Shown in pieces: positions 7,913 through 20,644 of a stretch of 64,000 nucleotides of DNA. Numbering within the stretch: the stretch's first letter is position 1; each line of letters starts with the position of its first letter. A program made the position numbers and the translations under genes. Below the pieces are notes generated by a model. That model was given only the letters and a program-made list of their open reading frames with translations, had not been told where the DNA came from and ran no database searches. Source of the DNA: Microbacterium schleiferi (GTDB lineage Bacteria; Actinomycetota; Actinomycetes; Actinomycetales; Microbacteriaceae); the NCBI RefSeq assembly GCF_015565955.1, contig NZ_CP064760.1, positions 310,001-374,000 on the forward strand. The letters run 5' to 3'.

Positions 7913-9247
7913 ATGGCACTCGTGATGGGCGTCGACTCGTCGACGCAGTCGTGCAAGGTCGTGATCATGGACGCCGACAGCGGCGTCATCGTGCGCGAGG
8001 GCCGTGCGAGCCATCCGGCTGGCACCGAGGTCGACCCCGTCGCCTGGTGGGACGCGCTGCAGGAGGCGATCGCCGCGGCCGGCGGGATCGACGATGTCGC
8101 TGCGTGGTCGGTCGGCGGCCAGCAGCACGGCATGGTCGTGCTGGATGCCGAGGGGCAGGTCATCCGTCCGGCGCTGCTCTGGAACGACACCAGATCGGCC
8201 AGTGCGGCAGCCGACCTGATCGCCGAGTTCGGCGCCGAGCATCTCGCCCACCGCACAGGCCTCGTGCCGGTGGCATCGTTCACGATCACGAAGCTCCGGT
8301 GGCTCCGCGACCACGAGCCCGAGAATGCCGCGCGGGTCGCCGCCGTGGCCCTGCCGCACGACTGGCTGACGTGGCGGCTGCGGGGGTTCGGCCCCCGCGG
8401 CGACTCACCGCGCGGGCCCGTGCTCGAAGAACTCGTGACGGACCGCTCGGATGCCTCGGGCACCGGGTACTGGTCGCCGGATGACTGGCAGGCAGACGCG
8501 TCAGGGAAGCTCGTGGACGACGGCTACGACCGCGACCTCCTCTTGGCGGCGCTCGGCCACGATGCCGTGCTGCCGCGGGTGCTCGGACCGCGTGAGTGGG
8601 TCCTGGATGCCGACGGACGTCGTGTCGCCCCCGGCGCGGGAGACAACGCGGGCGCGGCCCTCGGGGTCGGCGCCGGTCCCGGTGATGTCGTGGTCTCGAT
8701 CGGAACGAGCGGTACGGTCTTCGCGGTCAGTGCGCAGCGCACGATCGATCCGTCCGGCACGGTCGCCGGTTTCGCGGATGCGAGCGGCCACTTCCTCCCG
8801 CTGGTTGCGACCCTCAACGCCGCCCGGGTGCTCGACGCGATCGGCGGCATCCTGGGTGCCGACCATGCGCAGCTGAGCACCCTGGCGCTCGCCGCGGAGC
8901 CCGGTGCTGCAGGCCTCACCCTCGTGCCCTACTTCGAGGGCGAGCGCACGCCGAACCTCCCTGACGCGACGGCATCGCTGACGGGCATGACGCTGGCCTC
9001 GACGACCCGCGAGAATCTTGCGCGCGCCGCGGTCGAGGGCATGCTCTCGGGACTTGCGGCGGGGCTGGATGCGCTGCGCGATCTGGGCGTGCCGCTCCGG
9101 CGGGCGCTCCTGATCGGCGGCGGCGCGCAGTCCGAAGCGGTCCGCGTGATCGCCCCATCGGTCTTCGGGATGCCGGTAGAGGTCCCGACCCCCGCCGAGT
9201 ACGTCGCCCTGGGCGCCGCCCGTCAGGCCGCGACCGTCCTCGCCTGA
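7913..9247 (+). CDS. xylB: xylulokinase
   Basis: The 444-residue FGGY-family kinase phosphorylates D-xylulose to D-xylulose 5-phosphate for the pentose phosphate pathway. The N-terminal FGGY domain starts [11 protein letters not shown] with the phosphate loop and continues with [14 protein letters not shown] and LWNDTRS. The C-terminal domain has the ATP-binding loop [11 protein letters not shown] and the adenosine motif [12 protein letters not shown] near the end. It is slightly shorter than the 480-500 residues common for XylB, with no obvious loss of a core motif. A GAGGAG site precedes the ATG. It is second in the xylA-xylB unit. Confidence 0.95.
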   Translation: MALVMGVDSSTQSCKVVIMDADSGVIVREGRASHPAGTEVDPVAWWDALQEAIAAAGGIDDVAAWSVGGQQHGMVVLDAEGQVIRPALLWNDTRSASAAADLIAEFGAEHLAHRTGLVPVASFTITKLRWLRDHEPENAARVAAVALPHDWLTWRLRGFGPRGDSPRGPVLEELVTDRSDASGTGYWSPDDWQADASGKLVDDGYDRDLLLAALGHDAVLPRVLGPREWVLDADGRRVAPGAGDNAGAALGVGAGPGDVVVSIGTSGTVFAVSAQRTIDPSGTVAGFADASGHFLPLVATLNAARVLDAIGGILGADHAQLSTLALAAEPGAAGLTLVPYFEGERTPNLPDATASLTGMTLASTTRENLARAAVEGMLSGLAAGLDALRDLGVPLRRALLIGGGAQSEAVRVIAPSVFGMPVEVPTPAEYVALGAARQAATVLA

Positions 9248-9349
9248 CACGCGCTCTCCCCGACCGTGCGACTGCAGGGGCGGGCCAGGAACCTGCATCC
9301 GGAGCGCGGTTCACAGCGATCTCGTACCCGCGGTTCGTAGGTTGGAGGC

Positions 9350-10072
9350 ATGAGTCACGCGCCGGCCACGGACCCCGCGATCCCCCAGCTCCCGGAGCTG
9401 GAATCCGACGAGGTGACCGTCTCGCTCTCGCAACTGCGCGCGGCCCGGGACGAGGTGCAGCGGTTCCTTCTGCCGTACCAGTTCGGGCTGAAAGAGATCG
9501 AGACGAAAGTCGAGATTCTGCGGGACGAGTTCTTGCAGTTGCACGACTACAACCCGATCGAGCACATCTCCAGTCGCGTGAAATCCGCCGATAGTCTCGT
9601 CGCGAAGGTGGGACGCAAAGGCATCGACGGAGACTTCTCCTCGATTCGCACGCACATCACCGACATCGCCGGCATCCGGGTCACGTGCAGTTTCGTGGCC
9701 GACACCTACCGCCTCTTCGATCTGCTCACGCAGCAGGACGACATCGAGGTGCATTCGGTCAAGGACTACATCGCCGCGCCGAAACCCAACGGCTACAAGA
9801 GCCTGCATGCGATCGTGCGCGTTCCCGTGTTCCTCTCGACGGGCCGGGTGGACGTGCCGGTCGAGGTGCAGTTCCGCACGATCGCCATGGACTTCTGGGC
9901 GAGCCTGGAGCACAAGATCTATTACAAGTTCGACCGCCAGGTGCCCGAGACGCTCCTCGCGGAGTTGAAGGATGCCGCAGCCAGCGCCGCCGAACTTGAC
10001 GAACGGATGCAGCGCCTGCACCGGCAGGTGCACGGCATCCGCCCCGCCCCGCCTCGCACCCTCGAGGTCTGA
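9350..10072 (+). CDS. small alarmone synthetase, RelA/SpoT domain (p)ppGpp synthetase
   Basis: The 240-residue protein contains only a RelA_SpoT nucleotidyltransferase domain (about residues 65-190) and lacks the HD hydrolase, TGS and ACT domains of full-length Rel. Family motifs are visible: SRVKSADSLVAKVGRKG, DIAGIRVTC with the catalytic Asp region, the nucleotide-binding loop PKPNGYKSLH and VEVQFRT. Such YjbM/RelQ-like enzymes make pppGpp, ppGpp or pGpp from GTP/GDP/GMP and ATP, usually under envelope stress. It stands alone between xylB and glgX with its own gap on both sides. It has GGAGG before the ATG. Confidence 0.9.
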   Translation: MSHAPATDPAIPQLPELESDEVTVSLSQLRAARDEVQRFLLPYQFGLKEIETKVEILRDEFLQLHDYNPIEHISSRVKSADSLVAKVGRKGIDGDFSSIRTHITDIAGIRVTCSFVADTYRLFDLLTQQDDIEVHSVKDYIAAPKPNGYKSLHAIVRVPVFLSTGRVDVPVEVQFRTIAMDFWASLEHKIYYKFDRQVPETLLAELKDAAASAAELDERMQRLHRQVHGIRPAPPRTLEV

Positions 10073-10191
10073 ACCTCACGCCGACCCCCACACGCTCCAC
10101 GCTCTACCAGGGCGGTGCTGCCGACAGCAACCACCCCCGTCCCGAATCACGGCTCGACTAGTGTGGGAACCCCATCAGGAAGAGGTACCGA

Positions 10192-12402
<2,211 letters not shown>

Positions 12403-12404
12403 TG

Positions 12405-14872
12405 ATGCATCCCACGTCGACGTACCGCCTGCAGATCCGCGCCGCGTTCGACCTGGATGCCGCCGCGGCCGTCCTCGGCTACCTTCGCGATCTCGGCGTG
12501 GGCTGGGTCTACCTCTCGCCCCTGTTGCAGTCCACGGCCGGCTCTGATCACGGCTATGACGTCGTGGACCCCACGCGGGTGGATCCAGCCCGGGGCGGCG
12601 GTGACGGCCTGGAACGCTTCACGGCTGCCGCACGCGCGGCCGGGCTCGGCATCCTCATTGACACGGTCCCCAACCACATGGGCATCTCCGACCCGACCCA
12701 GAACCCGTGGTGGTGGGACGTGTTGCTGCGCGGGCGGGACTCTCGCTACGCCGCCGCGTTCGACATCGACTGGGAGTTCGGCGGCGGCAGGGTGCGGGTG
12801 CCCGTGCTCGGATCGGAGGCCGACGAGGTCATCGATGCGATGGAGATCCGGGTGGATCCGGCGCCGACGGCGCTCGCACCGCACGGCACCGTGCGGTACT
12901 TCGACCATGTCTTTCCGCTTGCGGAGGGCACGGCTCCGGCGGAGGCGACCTCGTACCCGGATGCCGTGCGCCAGGTTCTCGCCCGCCAGCACTTCGAGCT
13001 CCTGTTCTGGCAGCTGGAGGCATCCGAGCTGAACTACCGCCGGTTCTTCGCGGTCTCGACTCTCGCCGGCGTGCGGGTCGAGGACCCCGTCGTGTTCGAC
13101 GAGGCCCACAAGGAGGTGGCCCGGTGGTTCCGTGAGGGGCTGGCCGATGGGTTGCGTATCGACCACCCGGACGGGCTGGTCGACCCCGGCGGCTACCTCG
13201 AAAAACTCGGCGCGCTCACCGGGCGCCGGTACACGCTGGTCGAGAAGATCCTCGAGCACAGCGCGACGCCGCATCCGGAGCTGCTCCCGGCGTGGTGGGA
13301 CACCGACGGCACGACCGGCTACGACGCCATGGCCGAGATCGATCGCGTCCTCATCGACCCCGACGGCGAAGGGGCGCTCGACGCGCTCGATGAGCGCCTG
13401 CGCAGCGCGACTGACCTGCCACCCACACCGACCTGGCCAGATCTCATCCACGAGACCAAACGCATGATCGCCGACACCATCCAGCGGAGCGAGATCAACC
13501 GGCTCGTGCGGTGCCTTCCCGAGCCGGTCGCGGATGCCGCAGACGCCCTGGCCGAGATCCTCGCGTGCTTCCCGGTGTACCGCTCCTACCTCCCGGCCGG
13601 GCGCGAGGCGCTCGTGGCCGCGCTCGCCGAGGCATCCGAACGGCGCCCCGACCTCCGCGAAGCGATCGAGGCCCTTGCGCCGCTGCTGGCCGACCCGACG
13701 CTCGAGGTCGCGCGCCGCTTCCAACAGACGACGGGCCCGGTCATGGCCAAGGGGGTCGAAGACACCGCGTTCTACCGCGCAACCCGGCTCGGCACCCTCA
13801 CCGAGGTCGGCGGCGACCCGTCGGTGTTCTCGCTACCCGTCGCGGGCCTACACGAGGCGTTCGCCCGGCGGCAGGCGCAGCGGCCCGCATCGATGACGGC
13901 GCTGTCGACGCACGACACCAAGCGCGGCGAGGATGTGCGCGCGCGGCTCTCCGTGCTCGCCGAGATCCCGCATCGCTGGGCTGCCGTGCTCGAGGAGCTG
14001 CGCGGTATCGCCTCGACGGGCCATGGCCCGTTCGACGCGCTCCTGTGGCAGGCGATCATCGGCTCGTGGCCGGCAACGCCGGAGCGGCTGCACGCCTACG
14101 CCGAGAAGGCCGCGCGCGAGGCTGCGGAAGCGACGACGTGGTGGAATCCGGATGCCGACTTCGAGCGACGGATGCACGCGGTCGTGGATGCCGCGTATGG
14201 TCCGGGCCGGGAACGGGTCGAGGGTTTCGTCGCCGAGATCGCCCAGCCCGGGTGGAGCAATTCCCTCACGGCGAAGCTCATCCAGCTTGCCGGGCCCGGC
14301 GTTCCCGACGTGTACCAGGGGTCCGAGCTGTGGGAGACCTCGCTCGTCGACCCCGACAATCGCCGCGCCGTCGACTTCGAGCAGCGCGCGGCGATGCTCG
14401 CCGACCTCAACCGTGGCGCCGACGAGGGACGAATGCCCCCATCGACGGGGCCGGGGCCGCGAAGCTTCTCGTCACCTCGCGCGCGCTAAGGCTGCGCCGC
14501 GAGCATCCCGAGCTGTTCACGCGGTATCTTCCCGTGGAGCTGCTCGGCGACGCATCCGACCACGCCATCGCGTTCGACCGCGGCGGGGCGATCGCCGTGG
14601 CTACGCGCCTCCCCGTCGGGCTTGCCTCGCGGGGCGGCTGGGGCGATACCCGGATGCTGATCCCGGGCGGCACCTGGACTGACGCGCTCACGGGACGCGC
14701 GTATCCCGGCGGCGAGCTGCCGGTGGCGGAGGTTCTGCGCGACTACCCGGTCGCACTCCTGACCCGCGAGACTCCTGCCGTGCGTCCAGACACCCCGGCT
14801 CGCGCGGTGTCTGACGCAGGCCACGGTGTCTCGGGTCTGGGGGAAGCGCTGACACGAACGGAGGACGCATGA
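12405..14872 (+). CDS. treY: maltooligosyltrehalose synthase (frameshifted in this sequence)
   Basis: GH13 enzyme that isomerises the terminal alpha-1,4 bond of maltodextrins to alpha,alpha-1,1, giving maltooligosyl trehalose. The start ([20 protein letters not shown]), the catalytic region [18 protein letters not shown] and the [12 protein letters not shown] motif are typical. The frame breaks in a run of five C at 14436-14440. Adding one C restores [21 protein letters not shown] and a normal C-terminus ending at 14872, where the stop overlaps the treZ ATG (ATGA). The repaired product is 822 residues, a usual TreY length. The intact C-terminal half and coupling argue for a sequencing or very recent error. 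As read, the protein would be 694 residues with a wrong tail. Confidence 0.9.
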
Positions 14873-16679
14873 TCGACGTCTGGGCGCCCCGAGCGGAGCG
14901 GGTTTGGATGCGCAGACCTGGGCATCCGGATCTGGAGATGACGCTGGGGGTGCGCGGGTGGTGGGCTGCCGAGGTACTCCTGGCCGACGGTGAGGAGTAC
15001 GGGTTCGTCCTCGGCGACAGTGATGACCTGCGCCCCGACCCGCGCTCGCGTCGCCAGCCCCGCGGCGTGCACGAGGCCTCCGCGTTCTTCGACCCCGACG
15101 CCTTCTCGTGGACCGACGCCGCGTGGACCGGGCGCCAACTGGCGGGCGGCCTCATCTACGAGATGCACGTGGGCACCTTCACTCCCGACGGCACCCTGGA
15201 TGCGGCGATCGAGCGGTTCGATCACCTCGTCTCGCTCGGGGTCACGCACGTCGAGCTGCTCCCGGTCAACGGTTTCAACGGCGTCTGGAACTGGGGCTAC
15301 GACGGCGTGCTCTGGTACACCGTGCACGAGGCCTACGGCGGCCCCGCGGCCTACCAGCGGTTCGTGGATGCCGCGCACGCCGCGGGCCTCGCGGTCATCC
15401 AGGATGTCGTCTACAACCACCTCGGGCCGAGCGGCAACTATCTGCCCGAGTTCGGGCCGTACTTGCGAGATGCCGCCCGCAACACCTGGGGTCTGTCGGT
15501 CAACCTGGACGCGCGCGAGGTGCGCGACTACATCGTCGAGAACGCGCTCATGTGGCTGCGCGATTATCACGTCGACGGACTGCGGTTGGATGCCGTCCAC
15601 GCTCTCCACGACGAGAGCCCGACCCACATCCTGCAGGAACTCGCCGAGGCCGCCGACGCGCTCTCCGCCCATCAGGGCACGCCGCTGAGCCTCATCGCGG
15701 AGTCCGATATGAACGATCCGACCCTGATCCTGCCGCGGGAGGCTGGCGGATACGGGCTGACCGCGCAGTGGAGCGATGACTACCACCACGCGCTGCACGT
15801 CGCGATCACGGGCGAGACCGTGGGGTACTACGAGGACTTCGGCGCGCTCGGCGCCCTCCCGAAGGTCTGGACCGAGGGGTTCTTCCACAACGGCACCTAC
15901 TCGTCGTTCCGGGGGCGCGATCACGGCTTCCCGATCCCGCCCGCGGTTCCCACCTGGCGCCTGGTCACCTTCGGCCAGGATCACGATCAGATCGGCAACC
16001 GCGCCGCCGGTGACAGGCTCAGCCAGACCCTCTCCACCGACCGGCTCGCCATCGCTGCCGTCCTCACCCTCACCACCCCGGGCACGCCGATGCTGTTCAT
16101 GGGCGAGGAGTGGGGGCCTCCACGCCGTGGCAGTTCTTCACGTCGCATCCGGAGCCAGAACTCGGCGAGGCTACCGCGACCGGTCGCGTCGAGGAGTTTG
16201 CGCGCATGGGCTGGGACCCGGCGATCGTGCCCGATCCGCAGGATCCCGAAACGTTCCGCCGGTCAACGCTGAACTGGGCCGAGGCATCCACCTCGCCGGA
16301 GGTGGGCGTCGACCACGCGCGACTGCTGCAGCTCTACCGCGACCTCGCGACTCTGCGTCGGGAGCGGCCCGAGCTGACGGACCCGCTGTTCGCCGACTGC
16401 GACGCCCTGTCGGGAAGCGGCGCCGACAGTGAGGACCCGCGAGCACGGTGGTTCGTACTCCAACGCGGCGAGCTTTCGGTACTCGTGAACCTCACCGGGG
16501 CATCGCACACCTTCGCGGCCCCGCCGGATGCCGTGGTTCTGCTGCACACGGGAACTCCGGATGCCTCAGGCCTCGCTGAGAGCGCTGAAGCCGCACTCCG
16601 GCATGAATCGCCAGGCGCGGCATCCTTCATCACCCTCGCCCCCGACTCTGCCGCGATCGTAGGCCCCGCCCGACCCTGA
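14869..16679 (+). CDS. treZ: maltooligosyltrehalose trehalohydrolase (frameshifted in this sequence)
   Basis: GH13 enzyme releasing trehalose from maltooligosyl trehalose made by TreY. It has an N-terminal CBM48-like domain ([11 protein letters not shown]), then [27 protein letters not shown], the nucleophile region [11 protein letters not shown], acid/base [10 protein letters not shown] and [13 protein letters not shown]. The frame breaks in a run of five G at 16112-16116. One extra G joins MLFMGEEWG to [17 protein letters not shown] and carries the frame to 16679, giving 603 residues, the normal size. As read it stops at 16272. Its ATG overlaps the treY stop. It ends the glgX-treY-treZ operon; the break is probably an assembly error. 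Confidence 0.9.
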
Positions 16680-16714
16680 GCCGCGGGCGGCGTCGCGCTC
16701 GCTATCGTGAGGGG

Positions 16715-17905
16715 ATGGCCGCGAACCTCCTGATCGTTCCCCTTCTGGCAGCGCTCGCTCCGTTGGTGACTCGGGTGATCGGGCGGTGGTTCGCGGTTCC
16801 GATCGTGGTGTTCGAACTCGTGCTCGGCATTCTGGTCGGGCCGTCCGTTCTCGCCTGGGTCGAACCGATCGAGTTTCTCGCGACGATGGCGCAGTTCGGG
16901 CTGGCGATGCTGTTCTTCGTCGCCGGGGCCGAGCTCGACTTCGCGGCCTTCCGGGGACGGACGGGCCGCAACGCCGCCGTCGGATGGCTCCTCTCGCTCG
17001 GGATCGGCATCCTCATCGGCCTGTTCGTGGGTCCGCTGGGGGCGGCGATCATCATCGGCATCGCGCTGTCGTCGACGGCCCTCGGGACGATCCTTCCCAT
17101 CCTTCGCGACGCCGGCGAACTGAAAACCCCGTTCGGAAAGGCCGTCGCGGCCGTCGGCGCGGTCGGCGAGTTCGGACCGCTCGTCGCGATCTCTGTCTTC
17201 CTGGGCGGACGCGACCCCGGCGTAGCCTCCATCGTGCTCGCGGGCTTCCTCGTGATCGCCGGGCTGGCGATCTGGCTGGCCTTCCGCATCCCCCACGGCA
17301 TGATGCACCGAGTCGTGAGCGCGACCCTGCACACGTCAGGTCAGTACGCCATCCGTGTTGTCTTCCTCATCCTGGGCGCGTTGCTCGCGCTGAGCATCGC
17401 GCTCGACCTCGACATCCTGTTGGGTGCGTTCACCGCGGGCATCGTGTGGCAGCTGATGATGCGCGACGCGTCGGAGGAGAACCGCGAAGCCGTCGAGAGC
17501 AAGATCGAGGGCATCGCGTTCGGGTTCCTTGTGCCGATCTTCTTCATCTACACCGGTGTCACCTTCGACCTTGCCGCGCTGCTGGCCAATCCCATGCTGC
17601 TGCTGTTCGTGCCCGTGGTGCTCCTTGCGTTGCTGATCGTGCGCGGGCTTCCCTCGTTGCTCGTCGCGCCGCCGGGCTCGAGCGTTCGCGACCGCGTCGC
17701 CCTCGGGCTGCTCGGCGCGACGGGGCTGCCGATCATCGTTGCTGTCACCGCGATCGGCGTCGACGAGAAGCTCCTCACATCGGCGCAGGCGGCGTTGTTC
17801 GTCACCGCGGGGATGCTGTCGGTGCTGATCTATCCGCTTGTCGGCATGCTGCTGCGGGGCGAGCGCGTCCGCCCCGTCCCTGCTGAGCTCGACGACGCGG
17901 TGTGA
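16715..17905 (+). CDS. cation:proton antiporter, CPA family
   Basis: The 396-residue integral membrane protein has about eleven to twelve hydrophobic helices and the Na+/H+ exchanger fold. Recognisable segments are ELVLGILVGPSVLAWVEP, the LFFVAGAELDF motif of helix 4/5, IALSSTALGTILPILRDAG and VGEFGPLVAISVF with the conserved acidic residues. It lacks the C-terminal TrkA-N domains of KefB/KefC. It would exchange Na+ or K+ for H+ across the membrane for pH or salt homeostasis; the ion cannot be assigned from sequence. A TATCGT hexamer just upstream may be the -10 box. The small gene at 17910 follows after 4 bases and is probably co-transcribed. Confidence 0.9.
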   Translation: MAANLLIVPLLAALAPLVTRVIGRWFAVPIVVFELVLGILVGPSVLAWVEPIEFLATMAQFGLAMLFFVAGAELDFAAFRGRTGRNAAVGWLLSLGIGILIGLFVGPLGAAIIIGIALSSTALGTILPILRDAGELKTPFGKAVAAVGAVGEFGPLVAISVFLGGRDPGVASIVLAGFLVIAGLAIWLAFRIPHGMMHRVVSATLHTSGQYAIRVVFLILGALLALSIALDLDILLGAFTAGIVWQLMMRDASEENREAVESKIEGIAFGFLVPIFFIYTGVTFDLAALLANPMLLLFVPVVLLALLIVRGLPSLLVAPPGSSVRDRVALGLLGATGLPIIVAVTAIGVDEKLLTSAQAALFVTAGMLSVLIYPLVGMLLRGERVRPVPAELDDAV

Positions 17906-17909
17906 CCCG

Positions 17910-18407
17910 GTGCGACCCGGTGACCTGACCGAGCTTCTCGCGGGGGCGCGAGCCGAACTCGCTGATACTCCGCGGGAACTGCTCGGCGAGGTCGTGACGC
18001 CACGGATGCTCGGCATCCCGCGTTCGCCACGGGTCGCGCTCCGCGACGAGGTCTGGCACCTCGGTGTTCTGCTCCTCGGCGCCGAGGACCTGTACGCGAC
18101 GGGTGAGGTCGTGCGCTCGCGCGAGCCGGCGCGGCGGGGATACACGGCGGAGTCCCAGCGCGCGCGGGCAGGGCTGGCAGAGGCCGCGTTTCGCGGCGGC
18201 ATCCTGCCCGGAACCGCCGTGCACCTCGGGTGGCGCCGGCTCGATGTCTCGACGCTCGACGAACCGGCATCCGCGGATCTGCCGCTCGCTGTCATCGATG
18301 GGCAGCTCCGCGTGCGCTGGAGCGCCGCGGGGGGCTTCACGGATGCCGACAGCTACGTTCGCGAGCGGGTCGAGCTGCTTCGGCATCCGCCCCAGGGTGC
18401 CACCTGA
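17910..18407 (+). CDS. conserved hypothetical protein
   Basis: I do not recognise the family with certainty. From the GTG at 17910 the product is 165 residues: MRPGDLTELLAGARAELADT, then PRELLGEVVTPRMLGIPRSP and a C-terminal part with VHLGWRRLDVSTLD. It is soluble, Arg/Leu/Ala rich, and has no signal peptide or cysteine. It starts 4 bases after the antiporter stop, suggesting translational coupling. Related actinobacterial proteins are sometimes automatically named glutaminase, but no glutaminase motif is visible. The frame crosses an intact six-G run at 18329-18334, showing that not every long G run is broken here. Confidence 0.6.
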   Translation: MRPGDLTELLAGARAELADTPRELLGEVVTPRMLGIPRSPRVALRDEVWHLGVLLLGAEDLYATGEVVRSREPARRGYTAESQRARAGLAEAAFRGGILPGTAVHLGWRRLDVSTLDEPASADLPLAVIDGQLRVRWSAAGGFTDADSYVRERVELLRHPPQGAT

Positions 18408-18456
18408 CCCCGTCTCCGGCACGCGGCGTCGCCCCACCACTCGCGGCGGCCCGTCG

Positions 18457-18492
18457 CCGAGGTCGGAGAAATCACCGAGGTAGGAGGATTCG
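18457..18492. repeat. 18-bp tandem repeat, two units
   Basis: Two units start CCGAGGTCGGAG (18457) and CCGAGGTAGGAG (18475), with 14 of 18 positions identical. They lie in the 150-base gap between two convergent genes (ends 18407 and 18559), where no promoter is expected. The rest of the gap shows no gene. Confidence 0.5.
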
Positions 18493-18558
18493 GGGGTGAA
18501 TCGTCCTGCCTTGCGGAGTTCGCCTGCGCCCGTGGGTGATGCCGCCGGATGCCGCGGA

Positions 18559-19209
18559 TCAGGACCGGGAGGAACGGATGCTGCGCCCGCGCACGATGCC
18601 GATGAAGGTCTCCACCTCGGGGGTGGTCCGATCCTCGGGCCACGCGAGGGCGACCGTCGAGGTCGGGCCGTCCGTGAGAGGACGGTAGGTCACGTCCTTG
18701 CGGTGGTGCAGCCGCGCGAGTGACATGGGGACGATCAGGATGCCGACGCCGGTCGCGACCAGCTCGATGGCAGCCTTCGTCTCAGCCGGAGCCGCGAACG
18801 CGGGCTCCCGGGTGCCCGCAACGGGCCAACCAAGCACGTCATCGTCCGCCGTGATCAGCACCTCACCGGCAAGGTCGTCGGGCGACAGCTCCTCAGCCAC
18901 CGTCAGCGCGGAGTCCGTGGACATGACGACCACCGGAACCTCGTCGTAGAGCGCGATCACGTGCAGGTGCGTCCTCTCGACCGGCAGGCGAATCAGAGCC
19001 GCGTCGGCCTGCCCTCCTAGGAGCGCCGATCGCTGATCGGTCGGGGCGATCTCAACCAGGTCGAGCCGCGTCCGCGGCATCCGCTCGCGCCACAGCGAGA
19101 TCCACTTGCCCGGCGTCGCACCGGGAACGGCGCCCAGCCGGAAGACCTCGGCCGGTGGTGTCGCTGGAGGAGCGTCCTGTTTCCGGTTCGATCGGTCGCG
19201 CCTTCCCAT
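18559..19209 (-). CDS. LysR-type substrate-binding domain protein without DNA-binding domain
   Basis: The 216-residue protein aligns by eye with the C-terminal effector domain of LysR regulators: FRLGAVPGATPGKWISLWRE at the start, LDLVEIAPTDQRSALLGGQADAALIR cut over residues 50-75, then EELSPDDLAGEVLITADDD and ELVATGVGILIVPMSLARL. The usual 60-residue winged helix is absent; the N-terminus is a short basic tail (MGRRDRSNRKQDAPP). A stand-alone effector domain cannot bind DNA by itself, so it may modulate another regulator or bind a small ligand. It is convergent with the gene ending at 18407 and shares a strand with the hexapeptide gene upstream. Confidence 0.82.
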   Translation of the reverse strand: MGRRDRSNRKQDAPPATPPAEVFRLGAVPGATPGKWISLWRERMPRTRLDLVEIAPTDQRSALLGGQADAALIRLPVERTHLHVIALYDEVPVVVMSTDSALTVAEELSPDDLAGEVLITADDDVLGWPVAGTREPAFAAPAETKAAIELVATGVGILIVPMSLARLHHRKDVTYRPLTDGPTSTVALAWPEDRTTPEVETFIGIVRGRSIRSSRS

Positions 19210-19317
19210 GCCGTTCAGGGTATCTGGCGCTCGCGGGCATCGGGTGCTCGGCGTCCGGGCCGTTCGCCCTCGGGTTCGCTCCCGCCGTCGCGAACGACGG
19301 CTGCCGTCGCTGCCGCC

Positions 19318-19788
19318 TCAGGCGGCGAGTCGGAGGCCGCGACGGTCAGTAGCGACGCGTTCGTTCTCGCTGATGGTTTCGTCGTCGCCGAGCAGAGACC
19401 CGACGGCGACGCGCGCATGAGCGCCGATCACCGTCCGGATGCCGATCTTGGCGCCGGCGCCGATCGCTGCGCCGGGGCCGATGTGCGCGTGCGGCGCAAC
19501 GATGACCTCCGGCCCGATCAGCGCGTCGGACTCGACCCACACGCCACGTCCGATGCGTGCGCCCGCGGCGATCTGAACTCCCGGTTCGACATACGCGCCA
19601 GCCTCAACGATCGCCGTCGGGTGCACTTTGGCCCCGTGCGCGATCAGTCCTCGGCCGTTGGCGTGCTTGCGATACCGCAGTGTCTCGCCGTGGTCGTTCT
19701 CGATGTCGACGTAGTTCTTGCCCACGATCTCCTCCACGGGGCCGTTCGGCCCCAGTACGATCCCCAACGCCGTGGTACGGAGATTCAT
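19318..19788 (-). CDS. hexapeptide-repeat (left-handed beta helix) protein
   Basis: The 156-residue protein has about eight hexapeptide turns between residues 50 and 140 (for example KVHPTAIVEAGAYVEPG, ARIGRGVWVESDALIGPEV, AHIGPGAAIGAGAKIG), the left-handed beta-helix of acyl/acetyl transferases and gamma carbonic anhydrases. The first 45 residues (LRTTALGIVLGPNG...EIVGKNYVDIENDHGE) are not part of the helix. No catalytic histidine typical of acetyltransferases is evident, so the substrate is unknown. The start at 19788 gives a conventional N-terminus. It is divergent from the YitT-like gene at 19906. Confidence 0.78.
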   Translation of the reverse strand: MNLRTTALGIVLGPNGPVEEIVGKNYVDIENDHGETLRYRKHANGRGLIAHGAKVHPTAIVEAGAYVEPGVQIAAGARIGRGVWVESDALIGPEVIVAPHAHIGPGAAIGAGAKIGIRTVIGAHARVAVGSLLGDDETISENERVATDRRGLRLAA

Positions 19789-19905
19789 TCCCCTGCATCC
19801 GTGTGCCGCTGATGAGTGCGTAGCGGCAATGGTGCCGGATCTCGGGTTCGTCGTCTCCCGGCTTGACAACTGTTCGGAACGGTTGCGATTTCGGATTGGC
19901 AGAGA

Positions 19906-20616
19906 ATGGGAGGCATGCCAACCGACGATCTCGGCCACGCGCCCGATGCTGAACCGGCGACCCCGGAACAGCACGCACGTCCCGCCCCGGAGACCACGCC
20001 GACGCTCGTGTTCGACGAGCGTGCCACCGCCCACTCGCCCGCCGAGGATATCCTCGGCATCCTCACCGGCACGTTCACCGCGTCGCTCGGGCTCTACCTG
20101 CTGCAAGCATCCGAGGCCGTGACCGGTGGCACTGCCGGATTGTCCCTGTTGATCCAGTACGCATCCGGCCTGCCGTTTTGGATGCTGTTCCTCATCATCA
20201 ATCTGCCGTTCGCTGCGCTCGCGGCCTGGCAGCGCGGCTGGAGCTTCACGATCCGCACCGCGATCGCGATCGCCATGGTCTCGAGCTGGTCGGTCGTGCA
20301 TCACGCCCTGTTCCCGATCCAGGATCTGAACCCGATCTATGGGACTCTCGGAGGGAACCTGCTGGCGGGGGTCGGTCTGCTCATCCTGTTCCGGCACCGG
20401 GCGAGCCTGGGCGGCATCAACATCGTCGCGCTCATCGTGCAGGACCGGTGGGGGTTCCGAGCCGGATGGACCCAGATGATCTTCGACGTGATCATCGTGG
20501 CCGCGGCTCTGCTGGTGGTGCCGTGGCCCAACGTCGTGCTGAGCGCGCTCGGTGCCGTCGTGCTCAACCTGGTGCTGGCCATGAACCATCGTCCGGGCCG
20601 CTACATCGGGCACTGA
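19906..20616 (+). CDS. YitT-family membrane protein
   Basis: The 236-residue product has an acidic, Pro/Ala-rich N-terminal tail (about 45 residues) followed by five to six hydrophobic helices. Motifs typical of YitT/DUF161 are visible: GTFTASLGLYLLQAS, TGGTAGLSLLIQY, IYGTLGGNLLAGVG and RASLGGINIVALIVQ. The usual C-terminal DUF2179 domain is missing. The function of YitT proteins is not established; they sit in the cytoplasmic membrane. The start could be 19906 or 19915, since two ATGs lie three codons apart and neither has an ideal ribosome binding site. The next gene (nei) is convergent. Confidence 0.82.
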   Translation: MGGMPTDDLGHAPDAEPATPEQHARPAPETTPTLVFDERATAHSPAEDILGILTGTFTASLGLYLLQASEAVTGGTAGLSLLIQYASGLPFWMLFLIINLPFAALAAWQRGWSFTIRTAIAIAMVSSWSVVHHALFPIQDLNPIYGTLGGNLLAGVGLLILFRHRASLGGINIVALIVQDRWGFRAGWTQMIFDVIIVAAALLVVPWPNVVLSALGAVVLNLVLAMNHRPGRYIGH

Positions 20617-20644
20617 CCGATCTGCCCCGCGGCCGACGCGGGAG

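Noticed and set aside
9248..9349. TGCAGG/CCTGCA hairpin after xylB as a terminator
   Set aside because: Only six base pairs with a 13-base loop and no U-tract; too weak to list as a feature.
16334..18340. Arg/Asp-rich frames antisense to treZ and the antiporter
   Set aside because: Shadows of transmembrane coding sequence on the other strand; no ribosome binding site and no family features.
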